A stretch of DNA of 62,001 bases from contig CAKPZX010000003.1 of NCBI GenBank assembly GCA_934215455.1, forward strand, positions 1-62,001, written 5' to 3'. Within the stretch, counting starts at the first letter, position 1, and every line of letters begins with the position of its first letter. The notes under the pieces were generated by a model. That model saw only the letters and a program-made list of their open reading frames with translations, did no database searches and had not been told where the DNA came from. Below are positions 1-9,584 of this stretch, one piece after another. The position numbers and the translations under genes are program-made. Source of the stretch: an uncultured Streptococcus sp. Its GTDB lineage: Bacteria > Bacillota > Bacilli > Lactobacillales > Streptococcaceae.

Positions 1-73
1 CTACTCAACTGTGCGGAGGTGGGACGACGAAATCGAATTCTAACGAATTACCGATTTCTGTCCCACTCTCTTT
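1..73. repeat. Terminal inverted repeat, left copy (intergenic hairpin repeat)
   Basis: These 73 bases are the exact reverse complement of 61925-61997 at the other end of the window. The repeat contains a long imperfect palindrome whose outer arms are GTGGGAC and GTCCCAC and whose inner arms are GAAATCG and CGATTTC. On the minus strand it follows the GH92 stop codon, so it may help end that transcript, but no T-run follows the hairpin. It is an intergenic streptococcal-type repeat of unknown name. Confidence 0.85.
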
Positions 74-76
74 TTC

Positions 77-2152
77 TTATGCATGTGGGGGGAGCCATGA
101 AAGGTCAAACTGGAGCAATTGGGCTTCAAGGAGATCTTGATGGGAAACCTCTTGTTTCTCTTTGCCATCTAATAGGGCTTTTTGGATGAAATAGGCGCCT
201 GCAGTGTGTGAATTGGCGCAAATCTTGAGCTCTTGCTTGGGAAGATGGAGAAGGACTTCTTTAAAGAGGGGGAGCCCTAGATCATAGATTGGTTTTCCTG
301 GACAGGTTGGATAGAGTCCAAGGGCTGACCAGATGTACCAAGCAGATAGGCTACCGTTGTCTTCATCACCTGGATAGGCTTGGAAATCTTGATGGAAAGC
401 TTGGGAACGAATCTGGTGGATCAGGAGATTAGTGTATTCGGGATGAAGGCTGTAACGGAAGAGGTAGGGAATGTGAAAGCTGGGTTGATTGGAGATGGCA
501 ATCTGCCCAAATGGGGCTTGGGCCATTTCACTCATTTCGTGGATTTCATAGCCATATCCTCTTACATCAAATTGAGGTTTTTGATTGGCCAGATCCAGCA
601 GTCGTTGGGTGAAGGCTTTTTTACCGCCCATTAGCTCTATCAGACCGGAGAGGTCGTGTAAGGCTCCAAAAGTAGCCTGAGTTGCAGAGCATTCTGCATA
701 ATCTCCTCCCCAGCTGGTAGGAGAGAAGGGTTCTTTAAAGTTCCCATTGGTGGATCGTGCTCTCATAAAGCCTGTTTGGGCATCGTACAATGTTCGGTAG
801 GAGAGGCTGGAAGCAGCATACCGAGCGGCTGTTTCGGTATGCCCCAATTGCTTGGCAACGGTAGCAATGCAAAAATCACTATAGGCATAATCTAGGCTAT
901 GGCTCACACTTTCGTGAAAATCATCGGGTAGGTAGCCGAGGGCCTTGTAGCTTTCATTGCCATGGCGACCAAAATGTTGATGAGGATCAGTTTTTTGAGC
1001 CGTCTGGAGCATAGCTGTGAGCATGTTTTCATGTAGGTCTGGTGCGATCCCTTTTGTGACAGCATCCGCAAAGACTCCATCGATGAGGGTACCTGGCATC
1101 ATTCCTCGTTCATCTGGAGCCAACCATTTTGGTAGAAAACCAGTATCCTTGTAAGTATTTAAAAATCCTTCGAGAAAGTGACGGTAATAATCGGGGTAGA
1201 CAAGGCTAAAGAGCGGAAAAGAGGTCCGAAAGAGGTCCCAAAATCCGATATTGGTATAAGCTTTTCCTGGTTTGATTTCATTATGAGTGACATCCAGGTG
1301 CCAGTCATTTCCCTCGGTATCTGTTTCATAAAAGGTTTGAGGGAAAAGGAGGAGTCGGTAAAGGCAATGGTCGAAAAAGGCTTGGTCACGCCCTCCGGCC
1401 TCTTTTACTTCAATTCGTTTTAGCAGCTGATTCCATTGATCGGCTGTTTCTTTTTTAGCTTCCTCTAGGGAAAGGTGGGGAAGATGACTGTGAGCCATGT
1501 CTTGGGACAGATAAGAAGTTCCTAATTGGGCGGTCACTTCATTGCTAGCAAAGGTCAGAAAAAGATCTTGATCGATGTGAGTGACGTTCTCGATCGGCTG
1601 GCTAAATTGCCACTGGAGATAGAAATAGTAGGAAGTATCTGCGGTATGGGCCTGATCCAGAATGCGGAAGTGGCAGGTTTGGTCTGTCAGGGTCAAGTCC
1701 TCTAGTTCATTTGCTGCATGAAAGCAGAGTGTCAGCTTTTCTGGTGCTCGAAAGCGCATGACAGCCCCGTAGCGGCTTGGAACCAGCTCGCTTTGAATCT
1801 GATAACGTTCCGAAAAAATCCGAAGGTAGTGTGGCTGGAAAACGGCTTCTTTCATCGAATAACTGCTTTGGCGACGGAAGAGGTCGGAACTTGTAATATC
1901 TCCTGTGATGGGCGTGATGAGGCACCAAGCGTAGTCTCCTATCCAAGGACTAGGCTGGTGGGTAAGGCGAAATCCCTGAAAAATAGGGAGATTGGGGTTG
2001 AAAAACCAAGCTCCTTGTTCGTGTGTCGTCTGGGGAAGGAAGTAGTTCATCCCAAAAGGAACTCCGGTATAAGGGAGGGTATTTCCGTGGGAATAGTGGG
2101 GATGATTATCGCTTCCCCAGCGGGTATCGATGGTTTGGCAATGTGTGTGCAT
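77..2152 (-). CDS. GH92 family exo-alpha-mannosidase (probable alpha-1,2)
   Basis: A 691-residue protein of the GH92 family, calcium-dependent inverting exo-alpha-mannosidases; the pneumococcal relative removes alpha-1,2-mannose from high-mannose N-glycans. The family hallmark GDEDNGSLSAW is seen near residues 595-605, and the length is typical for the short streptococcal form. There is no signal peptide or cell-wall anchor, so it should act in the cytoplasm on imported glycans. The ATG at 2152 has a good ribosome binding site (AAGGAG). It is divergent from the GH125 gene, and a cre-like site lies at the expected -35 position of its promoter, suggesting CcpA control. The family call is firm; the linkage preference is inferred from the relative. 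Confidence 0.93.
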   Translation of the reverse strand: MHTHCQTIDTRWGSDNHPHYSHGNTLPYTGVPFGMNYFLPQTTHEQGAWFFNPNLPIFQGFRLTHQPSPWIGDYAWCLITPITGDITSSDLFRRQSSYSMKEAVFQPHYLRIFSERYQIQSELVPSRYGAVMRFRAPEKLTLCFHAANELEDLTLTDQTCHFRILDQAHTADTSYYFYLQWQFSQPIENVTHIDQDLFLTFASNEVTAQLGTSYLSQDMAHSHLPHLSLEEAKKETADQWNQLLKRIEVKEAGGRDQAFFDHCLYRLLLFPQTFYETDTEGNDWHLDVTHNEIKPGKAYTNIGFWDLFRTSFPLFSLVYPDYYRHFLEGFLNTYKDTGFLPKWLAPDERGMMPGTLIDGVFADAVTKGIAPDLHENMLTAMLQTAQKTDPHQHFGRHGNESYKALGYLPDDFHESVSHSLDYAYSDFCIATVAKQLGHTETAARYAASSLSYRTLYDAQTGFMRARSTNGNFKEPFSPTSWGGDYAECSATQATFGALHDLSGLIELMGGKKAFTQRLLDLANQKPQFDVRGYGYEIHEMSEMAQAPFGQIAISNQPSFHIPYLFRYSLHPEYTNLLIHQIRSQAFHQDFQAYPGDEDNGSLSAWYIWSALGLYPTCPGKPIYDLGLPLFKEVLLHLPKQELKICANSHTAGAYFIQKALLDGKEKQEVSHQDLLEAQLLQFDLSWLPPHA

Positions 2153-2223
2153 CTTGTCTCCTTTTTCTTCATCAACCTTAAATGATCTGTATTTTTCATG
2201 GAATACGCGGTGGTATTTTCTTC

Positions 2224-2261
2224 ATTGTATCAAAGTGTTGTCAAATATGATAGCGTTTTTA
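2224..2261 (-). promoter_or_regulatory. GH92 promoter with overlapping cre-like site
   Basis: Read on the minus strand there is an extended -10 (TGATACAAT; hexamer at 2224-2229), with TAAAAACGCTATCA (2248-2261) where a -35 box would lie. This matches the CcpA cre pattern apart from its second base. Nearly the same word occurs before the mannose-type PTS (56407-56420), which supports a shared catabolite control. Confidence 0.5.
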
Positions 2262-2367
2262 TCAAATGGAAAATTTAGTAGAAAAAGGGCTATAGTTTGC
2301 GTATGTATTTCCCTTTTGAAATCTTTTATACTGAATAGGAAAGAATCGATACGTGTGAGGAAAATAA

Positions 2368-3648
2368 ATGACCTATTCAAAAGAAATTGTGCGAGAATGG
2401 TTGGATCAAGTGGCTGAGCGAGCTAAGGAGTACCCTGAGTGGGTGGATGTCTTTGAACGTTGTTATACAGACACTTTGGACAATACAGTTGAAATTTTAG
2501 AAGACGGTTCAACCTTTGTGTTAACAGGGGACATTCCAGCTATGTGGCTGCGTGACTCAACGGCTCAATTGAGGCCCTATCTTCATGTGGCTAAACGAGA
2601 TCCCCAATTGCGCCAGACCATTGCTGGTTTGGTCAAACGCCAGATGACCTTGATCCTCAAGGATCCCTATGCCAACTCTTTTAATATTGAGGAGAACTGG
2701 AAAGGCCATCACGAGACTGATCACACCGATTTGAATGGCTGGATTTGGGAGCGCAAGTATGAGGTGGATTCGCTGTGCTATCCCTTGCAGTTGGCTTATC
2801 TTCTTTGGAAGGAAACTGGCGAGACAAGCCAATTTGATGAAACCTTTGTTACAGCGACCAAGGAAATCCTTCATCTCTGGACAGTAGAACAAGACCACAA
2901 GAATTCCCCCTATCGCTTTGTTCGGGATACAGATCGTAAGGAAGACACGCTGGTGAATGACGGTTTTGGGCCAGATTTCGCTGTGACAGGAATGACCTGG
3001 TCAGCTTTCCGTCCAAGCGATGACTGCTGTCAGTATAGCTACTTGATTCCGTCCAATATGTTTGCAGTAGTTGTTTTGGGTTATGTCCAAGAAATCTTTG
3101 CAGCATTGAATCTAGCTGATAGTGAGAGTATCATTGCAGATGCCAAACGCCTGCAAGCGGAGATTCAAGAAGGGATCGAAAACTACGCCTACACGACTAA
3201 CAGCAAGGGCGAGAAAATCTATGCCTTTGAGGTAGACGGTTTGGGAAATGTTAGCATCATGGATGACCCTAACGTACCAAGTTTGTTGGCGGCTCCCTAT
3301 CTGGGCTACTGCGCCATCGACGACGAAGTCTACCAAGCCACTCGTCGGACGATTTTGAGTTCTGAGAATCCTTACTTCTATGAAGGGAAGTACGCAAGTG
3401 GACTCGGAAGTTCTCATACCTTCTATCGCTATATCTGGCCGATTGCCCTTTCTATTCAAGGATTGACAACAAATGATAAAGCTGAGAAAAAACAGTTGCT
3501 GGACCAGTTGGTTGCCTGCGATGGAGGCACGGGTGTCATGCACGAAAGTTTCCATGTAGATGATCCAACCAAATACTCGCGTGAATGGTTCTCTTGGGCC
3601 AACATGATGTTCTGCGAATTAGTCTTGGATTACTTGGATATTCGCTAA
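2368..3648 (+). CDS. GH125 family exo-alpha-1,6-mannosidase
   Basis: A 426-residue protein matching GH125, metal-independent inverting exo-alpha-1,6-mannosidases that remove the alpha-1,6 branch of N-glycan cores. The characteristic DIPAMWLRDS segment lies at residues 55-64, and the length is normal for the family. No signal peptide is visible, so it is cytoplasmic. The ATG at 2368 follows a GAGGA ribosome binding site. It is the first plus-strand gene of the glycan island and is followed by a BOX repeat and GH38. In S. pneumoniae GH125 also sits between GH92 and GH38. A weak promoter (TGTATT 2304-2309, 17-base spacer, TATACT 2327-2332) precedes it. Confidence 0.93.
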   Translation: MTYSKEIVREWLDQVAERAKEYPEWVDVFERCYTDTLDNTVEILEDGSTFVLTGDIPAMWLRDSTAQLRPYLHVAKRDPQLRQTIAGLVKRQMTLILKDPYANSFNIEENWKGHHETDHTDLNGWIWERKYEVDSLCYPLQLAYLLWKETGETSQFDETFVTATKEILHLWTVEQDHKNSPYRFVRDTDRKEDTLVNDGFGPDFAVTGMTWSAFRPSDDCCQYSYLIPSNMFAVVVLGYVQEIFAALNLADSESIIADAKRLQAEIQEGIENYAYTTNSKGEKIYAFEVDGLGNVSIMDDPNVPSLLAAPYLGYCAIDDEVYQATRRTILSSENPYFYEGKYASGLGSSHTFYRYIWPIALSIQGLTTNDKAEKKQLLDQLVACDGGTGVMHESFHVDDPTKYSREWFSWANMMFCELVLDYLDIR

Positions 3649-3798
3649 TACTCTTCGAAAATCTCTTCAAACCACGTCAGCTTCGCCTTGCCGTATATAT
3701 GTTACTGACTTCGTCAGTTCTATCTACAACCTCAAAGCAGTGCTTTGAGCAACCTGCGGCTAGCTTCCTAGTTTGCTCTTTGATTTTCATTGAGTATA
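3649..3798 (+). repeat. BOX-type interspersed repeat (boxA-boxB-boxC)
   Basis: This 150-bp stretch begins one base after the GH125 stop. It reads as the well-known pneumococcal BOX element: an A module starting TACTCTTCGAAAATCTC, a middle module with a TGACTTCGTCA hairpin and a CAAAGCA...TGCTTTG dyad, and a C module ending TTTTCATTGAGTATA. The two ends are imperfect inverted complements. It separates GH125 from GH38 inside the operon and may alter mRNA stability or downstream expression. Confidence 0.9.
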
Positions 3799-3878
3799 AG
3801 GAGCACGCTTTAGCTTCACTGATTCTTGTTAGAATCACAAATATATCTTTAAATTTAAGTTAGAATGAGGTTTTACTC

Positions 3879-6524
3879 ATGGAAAATGTTGTTGTACATA
3901 TCATCTCTCATAGCCACTGGGATCGTGAGTGGTATTTACCGTTTGAAAGTCACCGGATGCAATTGGTGGAACTGTTTGACAATCTCTTTGATCTTTTTGA
4001 AAATGACCCTGAATTCAAAAGTTTCCACTTGGATGGCCAAACCATTGTTCTCGATGACTATTTAGAAATTCGCCCTGAAAACCGCGACAAGGTGCAACGT
4101 TATATCGACGAGGGCAAGCTCAAGATTGGTCCCTTCTACATTTTGCAGGATGATTACTTGATCTCCAGTGAAGCCAACGTCCGCAATACCTTGATTGGAC
4201 AAGCTGAATGCGCCAAATGGGGCAAATCAACTCAAATTGGTTACTTCCCAGATACCTTTGGAAATATGGGGCAAGCCCCTCAAATTCTTCAAAAATCAGG
4301 TATCCACGTAGCAGCCTTTGGTCGTGGAGTCAAACCAATCGGATTTGACAACCAAGTCCTCGAAGATGAGCAGTTTACCTCTCAATTTTCTGAAATGTAC
4401 TGGCAAGGGGCGGATGGTAGTCGTGTGCTGGGTATTCTCTTTGCCAACTGGTACAGTAACGGGAACGAAATTCCAGTGGATAAAGATGAAGCTTTGGCTT
4501 TCTGGAAACAAAAATTGGCAGATGTTCGTGACTATGCCTCAACCAACCAATGGTTGATGATGAACGGCTGCGACCACCAACCGGTTCAACGAAACTTGAG
4601 TGAAGCTATTCGTGTGGCCAATGAGCTCTTCCCTGACGTGACCTTTATTCATAGCTCCTTTGATGAATATGTGCAAGCAGTGGAAAGTGCGCTTCCTGAA
4701 CAACTATCTACGGTTACGGGAGAATTGACCAGTCAGGAAACCGATGGTTGGTACACACTGGCAAATACGTCTTCCTCTCGGATTTATCTCAAGCAAGCCT
4801 TCCAAGAAAACAGCAACTTGCTCGAGCAAGTGGTGGAACCTTTGACCATCATTACTGGTGGACACAACCACAAGGATCAATTGACCTATGCCTGGAAGAC
4901 ACTCTTACAAAATGCGCCACACGATAGTATTTGTGGATGTAGTGTGGATGATGTTCACCGTGAAATGGAAGTTCGTTTTGCCAAGGTCAATCAAGTCGGA
5001 AACTTTGTCAAGACCAACCTTCTGAACGAATGGAAGGGTAAACTAGCGACTCAAAAAGCACAGAGTGAGCACCTCTTTACGGTCGTCAATACTGGCTTGC
5101 ATAATAAGGTGGACACCGTCAGCACGATTGTCGATGTAGCAGTTTGTCCATTTAAGGAATTGCATCCGACAGAAGGCTTCAAGAAAATGGCCGCTTTGAG
5201 CTTGCCAGACTACCACGTAGAAGATTTAGATGGGCATCTTGTAGAAGCAGAGATTGAGGACTTGGGAGCAAGCTTTGGCTATACCCTGCCTAAGGATAAA
5301 TTCCGTCAACCCTATATTGCACGTCAAGTGCGCGTGACGGTTCCAGTTCACCTAGCGCCTCTTTCTTGGACCACCTTCCAGCTCTTAGAAGGCAAAGCAC
5401 CTCATTATGATGGTCTGTTCCAAAATGGGGTGATTGATACGCCATTTGTAACCCTTAGTATCGATGATGGCTTGACCCTCTATGATAAAACGACCAATGA
5501 GGCTTATGAGGATTTCCTTCGCTTTGAAGATCGTGGGGATATCGGAAATGAATATATCTACTTCCAACCAAAAGGAACAGAGCCGATCTATGCGGAGTTA
5601 ACAGCTTATGAGGTCTTGGAAAACAATGCTCGCTATGCCAAAATCTTGCTCAAGCATGACTTGACGATCCCGGTTAGCGCGGATGAACAATTGGATGCGG
5701 AACAAAGAGGTATTATCGAGTTTATGAACCGCAAGGCAAGTCGCTCAGAAGAGCTGACAACCATCCCTCTTGAAACGGAGATGACCATCTTTGTAGATGA
5801 TCCGCAAATTCGCTTCAAGACGCGCTTCACCAATACAGCTAAGGATCACCGTATCCGTCTCTTGGTCAAGACTCACAATACACGTCCAAGCAACGATTCT
5901 GAAAGTATCTATGAGGTGGTCACACGGCCAAATAAACCGGCTGCTTCTTGGGAAAATCCTGAAAATCCTCAACACCAGCAAGCTTTCGTCAGCTTGTATG
6001 ATGACGTTAAAGGAGTGACCGTTGCCAACAAAGGATTGCATGAATATGAAATCCTTGGAGACGATACGATAGCTGTAACCCTTCTCCGGGCTTCCGGTGA
6101 ACTTGGTGACTGGGGCTATTTCCCAACACCAGAGGCACAATGCTTGCGGGACTTTGAGGTGGAGTATGCAGTAGAATGTCATCAAGCTCAGGGGCGCTTC
6201 TCCGCTTATCGCCGAGCGAAAGCTTTGCAGACACCGATGACCAGCCTTCAAGTTGAAAAACAAGAAGGAAGTGTAGCAGCATCTGGTAGCTTACTCAAGC
6301 ATACAGCCTTGACACATCCTCAGGTTTGTCCAACAGCCTTTAAGGTAGCAGAAAATGAAGAAGGTTACATCCTTCGCTATTACAATATGAGCCAAGAAAA
6401 TGTGCGCGTGTCAGAAGGACAACAAACGGTTGTCGATCTTCTGGAACAACCGTATCCGGTTCATACAGGTTTATTGGCACCGCAAGAAATCCGGACAGAA
6501 TGGATTAAAAAAGAAGAAGTCTAG
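3879..6524 (+). CDS. GH38 family alpha-mannosidase
   Basis: An 881-residue retaining alpha-mannosidase of family GH38 (zinc-dependent), expected to cleave alpha-1,3-mannose from N-glycan cores in the cytoplasm. The N-terminal zinc/catalytic signature HSHWDREW is at residues 11-18. The likely nucleophile is Asp125 in PDTFGN, and long beta-rich C-terminal domains follow. Length fits the streptococcal members. No export signal is present. The start at 3879 is preceded by a TGAGG ribosome binding site. It lies between GH125 (with a BOX element in between) and the ROK kinase. Confidence 0.94.
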   Translation: MENVVVHIISHSHWDREWYLPFESHRMQLVELFDNLFDLFENDPEFKSFHLDGQTIVLDDYLEIRPENRDKVQRYIDEGKLKIGPFYILQDDYLISSEANVRNTLIGQAECAKWGKSTQIGYFPDTFGNMGQAPQILQKSGIHVAAFGRGVKPIGFDNQVLEDEQFTSQFSEMYWQGADGSRVLGILFANWYSNGNEIPVDKDEALAFWKQKLADVRDYASTNQWLMMNGCDHQPVQRNLSEAIRVANELFPDVTFIHSSFDEYVQAVESALPEQLSTVTGELTSQETDGWYTLANTSSSRIYLKQAFQENSNLLEQVVEPLTIITGGHNHKDQLTYAWKTLLQNAPHDSICGCSVDDVHREMEVRFAKVNQVGNFVKTNLLNEWKGKLATQKAQSEHLFTVVNTGLHNKVDTVSTIVDVAVCPFKELHPTEGFKKMAALSLPDYHVEDLDGHLVEAEIEDLGASFGYTLPKDKFRQPYIARQVRVTVPVHLAPLSWTTFQLLEGKAPHYDGLFQNGVIDTPFVTLSIDDGLTLYDKTTNEAYEDFLRFEDRGDIGNEYIYFQPKGTEPIYAELTAYEVLENNARYAKILLKHDLTIPVSADEQLDAEQRGIIEFMNRKASRSEELTTIPLETEMTIFVDDPQIRFKTRFTNTAKDHRIRLLVKTHNTRPSNDSESIYEVVTRPNKPAASWENPENPQHQQAFVSLYDDVKGVTVANKGLHEYEILGDDTIAVTLLRASGELGDWGYFPTPEAQCLRDFEVEYAVECHQAQGRFSAYRRAKALQTPMTSLQVEKQEGSVAASGSLLKHTALTHPQVCPTAFKVAENEEGYILRYYNMSQENVRVSEGQQTVVDLLEQPYPVHTGLLAPQEIRTEWIKKEEV

Positions 6525-6558
6525 CTGGTTGCAGCTGAAGAAACAATAAAAGGAAAGG

Positions 6559-6602
6559 AGGAGCGAAAAAGTAAGAACCAACTGCTGACTCGCTCCTTTT
6601 TA
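6559..6602 (+). terminator. Hairpin with T-run between GH38 and the ROK kinase
   Basis: A perfect 8-bp stem (AGGAGCGA 6559-6566, TCGCTCCT 6590-6597) with a 23-base loop is followed by a run of Ts. It ends only 12 bases before the kinase ATG. It could be a weak terminator or attenuator that lowers expression of the downstream genes, or a processing or stability element. Confidence 0.45.
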
Positions 6603-6614
6603 CAGGTAAAAGCA

Positions 6615-7484
6615 ATGACCATTGCAACGATTGATATCGGAGGGACTGGGATTAAGTTTGCTAGTCTCACTCCGGATGGAAAGATTTTAGATAAGGCCAG
6701 CACCCCAACGCCAGAAACTTTAGAAGATTTGCTGGCTTGGCTGGACCAGCGATTGTCAGAACGTGACTACCGTGGGATTGCCATGAGTGTGCCAGGAGCC
6801 GTTCATCAAGAAACAGGAGTGATTGAAGGGATCAGTGCAATTCCTTACATCCATGGTTTTTCATGGTATGAGGCTCTTTCTCATCACAAGCTACCTGTCC
6901 ATCTAGAAAATGATGCCAACTGTGTTGGACTGAGTGAATTGCTGGCGCATCCTGAGATTGAAAATGCAGCCTGTGTCGTGATTGGTACAGGAATCGGTGG
7001 AGCCATGATTATCAATGGTAAGCTTCACCGTGGACGTCATGGTTTGGGCGGTGAGTTTGGCTATATGACAACCATCGAGCCTGCAGAAAAGCTCAACAAC
7101 TGGTCACAACTCGCTTCTACAGGAAACATGGTTCGCTATGTGATTGAAAAATCAGGTCAGTCTGACTGGGATGGACGTAAGGTCTACCAAGAGGCGGCAG
7201 CCGGCAATGTCCTTTGCCAGGAAGCCATTGATCGGATGAATCGTAATCTTGCTCAAGGACTGCTCAATATCCAGTATCTCATTGACCCAGATGTCATTAG
7301 CCTAGGTGGCTCAATCAGTCAGAATCCAGATTTTATCAGAGGGGTTCAAAAAGCAGTAGATACTTTTGTGGACAGATATGAAGAATATACCATCGCTCCA
7401 GTGATTCAAGCTTGCACTTATCAGGCAGATGCCAATCTCTACGGTGCCCTTGTGAACTGGTTACAGGAGGAAAACCAATGGTGA
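6615..7484 (+). CDS. ROK family sugar kinase
   Basis: A 289-residue ROK (repressor/ORF/kinase) protein without a DNA-binding domain, so a kinase rather than a repressor. The N-terminal ATP-phosphate motif DIGGTGIK is at residues 7-14 and a GTGIGG segment lies mid-protein. The usual ROK cysteine-rich zinc motif is not evident after [10 protein letters not shown], as in some streptococcal members. It probably phosphorylates a sugar released from N-glycans (mannose, glucose or an acetylated hexosamine; not decidable from sequence). The stop codon overlaps the start of the GH20 gene (ATGGTGA), indicating translational coupling. The ribosome binding site is weak because a hairpin occupies the upstream region. 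Confidence 0.88.
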   Translation: MTIATIDIGGTGIKFASLTPDGKILDKASTPTPETLEDLLAWLDQRLSERDYRGIAMSVPGAVHQETGVIEGISAIPYIHGFSWYEALSHHKLPVHLENDANCVGLSELLAHPEIENAACVVIGTGIGGAMIINGKLHRGRHGLGGEFGYMTTIEPAEKLNNWSQLASTGNMVRYVIEKSGQSDWDGRKVYQEAAAGNVLCQEAIDRMNRNLAQGLLNIQYLIDPDVISLGGSISQNPDFIRGVQKAVDTFVDRYEEYTIAPVIQACTYQADANLYGALVNWLQEENQW

Positions 7485-9358
7485 CTTTTACCGGAATCAG
7501 CAGTAAACAAGCGCAAGCTTTAGAGTTGCTCCAAAATCACATCTCTCTACCGGATGTAGAGGTAGCAGTCGCTCAGTCTGACCAAGCTTCCATCTCTATC
7601 AAGGGTGAGAAGGGGCAGTATCAACTGACCTACCGCAAACCTCACCAGCTTTATCGTGCCTTGTCTGTGCTGGCAACAGCTTTAGCAGAAGGAGACAAGG
7701 TAGAGATTGAGGAGCAGGCGGCTTATGAAGATTTGGCCTATATGGCGGACTGTTCACGCAATGCCGTGCTCAATGTCGCATCAGCCAAGCAGATGATTGA
7801 AGTCTTGTCTCTCATGGGTTATTCAACCTTTGAGCTCTATATGGAAGACACCTATCAGATTGAGGGGCAACCTTACTTTGGTTATTTCCGTGGAGCATAC
7901 TCAGCTGAAGAGTTACAGGAAATTGAAGCCTATGCCCAGCGGTTTAACATGACCTTTGTCCCATGCATCCAAACCTTGGCCCACTTGTCAGCCTTTGTCA
8001 AATGGGGTGTCAAAGAAGTGCAGGAACTCCGCGATGTAGAGGACATTCTCCTTATCGGTGAAGAAAAAGTTTATGACCTGATTGACGGCATGTTTGCGAC
8101 GTTATCTAAATTACAAACTCGCAAGGTCAACATCGGGATGGATGAAGCTCACCTAGTTGGTTTGGGACGCTACCTCATCTTGAACGGTGTGGTGGATCGG
8201 AGTCTTCTCATGTGCCAACACTTGGAGCGCGTCTTGGATATTGCGGACAAGTATGGTTTCCACTGCCAGATGTGGAGCGATATGTTCTTTAAGCTCATGT
8301 CAGCAGATGGCCAGTACGACCGTGAGGTAGAAATTCCAGAGGAAACGCGTGTTTACCTAGACCGTCTCAAAGACCGTGTCACCTTGGTTTACTGGGATTA
8401 TTATCAAGATAGCGAGGAAAAATACAACCGAAACTTCCGTAATCACCACAAGATTAGCCAGGATATCGCCTTTGCAGGTGGTGCCTGGAAATGGATTGGT
8501 TTTACGCCCCACAACCATTTCAGTCGCCTTATCGCTCTTGAAGCCAACAAAGCTTGCCGTGCCAACCAGATCAAAGAAGTCATTGTGACTGGTTGGGGGG
8601 ACAATGGTGGGGAAACAGCCCAGTTCTCGATCCTCCCAAGCTTACAAATCTGGGCAGAACTCAGCTATCGCAATGATTTAGAGCGTCTGTCAGATCACTT
8701 CAAGACCAATACTGGTCTATCAGTTGAGGACTTTATGCAGCTGGATCTGGCCAACCTCTTACCAGATCTACCAGGTAATCTCAGTGGACTCAATCCCAAC
8801 CGCTATGTCTTTTATCAGGATGTTCTCTGCCCAATTCTTGACAAGCACATGACTCCTGAACAGGACAAGCCTCACTTTGCCCATGCGGCTGAGATTCTTT
8901 CTGACATTAAAGAAAAAGCGGGCGTCTACGCCTATCTCTTTGAGACCCAAGCTCAGTTGAATGCTATTTTAAGTAGCAAAGTGGACGTAGGTCGACGCAT
9001 CCGTGAGGCTTATCACGCAGGTGATAAAGAGAGCTTGCAACAAATCGCTCGGGAAGAATTGCCAAACCTTAGAAGCCAAATTGAACACTACCATGCTCTC
9101 TTTAGCTACCAATGGTTGAAAGAAAACAAGGTATTTGGCTTGGATACCGTAGATATTCGTATGGGTGGACTCTTGCAACGGATCAAGCGAGCTGAAAGCC
9201 GGATTGAAGGCTATCTAGCTGGTTCCATCACACGTATCGATGAACTAGAAGTAGAGATCTTGCCATTCAACGATTTCTACAGGGATCAGGACTTCGCAGC
9301 TACAACAGCTAATCAATGGCATACCATTGCGACAGCTTCAACCATTTATACAACGTAA
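7478..9358 (+). CDS. GH20-type beta-N-acetylhexosaminidase
   Basis: About 626 residues if started at the ATG at 7478, which has an AGGAGG site eight bases upstream and overlaps the kinase stop by seven bases; a longer in-frame reading from 7412 is unlikely. The catalytic Asp-Glu pair of GH20 is visible as GMDEAH (D222-E223). No signal peptide or LPXTG anchor is present, unlike the surface hexosaminidase StrH, so this is the intracellular GH20C-like enzyme. Its inferred role is to remove terminal GlcNAc or GalNAc from imported glycan fragments. The GH38-ROK-GH20 order follows the pneumococcal arrangement. Confidence 0.88.
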   Translation: MVTFTGISSKQAQALELLQNHISLPDVEVAVAQSDQASISIKGEKGQYQLTYRKPHQLYRALSVLATALAEGDKVEIEEQAAYEDLAYMADCSRNAVLNVASAKQMIEVLSLMGYSTFELYMEDTYQIEGQPYFGYFRGAYSAEELQEIEAYAQRFNMTFVPCIQTLAHLSAFVKWGVKEVQELRDVEDILLIGEEKVYDLIDGMFATLSKLQTRKVNIGMDEAHLVGLGRYLILNGVVDRSLLMCQHLERVLDIADKYGFHCQMWSDMFFKLMSADGQYDREVEIPEETRVYLDRLKDRVTLVYWDYYQDSEEKYNRNFRNHHKISQDIAFAGGAWKWIGFTPHNHFSRLIALEANKACRANQIKEVIVTGWGDNGGETAQFSILPSLQIWAELSYRNDLERLSDHFKTNTGLSVEDFMQLDLANLLPDLPGNLSGLNPNRYVFYQDVLCPILDKHMTPEQDKPHFAHAAEILSDIKEKAGVYAYLFETQAQLNAILSSKVDVGRRIREAYHAGDKESLQQIAREELPNLRSQIEHYHALFSYQWLKENKVFGLDTVDIRMGGLLQRIKRAESRIEGYLAGSITRIDELEVEILPFNDFYRDQDFAATTANQWHTIATASTIYTT

Positions 9359-9402
9359 AAAATTCCGAGTTGAATGACAGAAGTCTCAGCCACGGTCGAT
9401 AG

Positions 9403-9450
9403 GAGTAGAAGAGAAGCTGTGTTTACGACCACCCTTTTCTACTCTTTTTT
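9403..9450 (+). terminator. Intrinsic terminator after GH20
   Basis: An 11-bp stem (GAGTAGAAGAG 9403-9413 with CTTTTCTACTC 9434-9444, one G-T pair) is followed by six Ts. It separates the enzyme genes from the transporter genes, which have their own cre site and promoter region. Confidence 0.85.
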
Positions 9451-9530
9451 AAAGCTATGTCATAAATTTGTAGAATTTTTTCTATAATTTGGAGTTTGAA
9501 AATATAAAAGGGCTATCTTATAATAGGTAA

Positions 9531-9544
9531 TGTAAACGCTACCA
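9531..9544 (+). promoter_or_regulatory. cre site (CcpA operator) upstream of the N-glycan transporter
   Basis: TGTAAACGCTACCA fits the Gram-positive catabolite-responsive consensus TGWNANCGNTNNCA completely. It lies 41 bases before the first permease gene and implies glucose repression of the transporter operon. Confidence 0.8.
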
Positions 9545-9584
9545 AAGCAAATAAACACGCTCAAGGCTCAAAGGGGGGAGTTAA

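Noticed and set aside
1718..2185. 155-aa plus-strand open frame opposite the GH92 gene
   Set aside because: It is a shadow frame inside a well-supported gene, without a ribosome binding site or recognisable domain; the same applies to the many other antisense frames, including those over rpoB, rpoC and groEL.
3649..3798. Short coding remnants such as the 92-aa frame over the BOX repeat
   Set aside because: The frame arises from the repeat itself and has no independent support.
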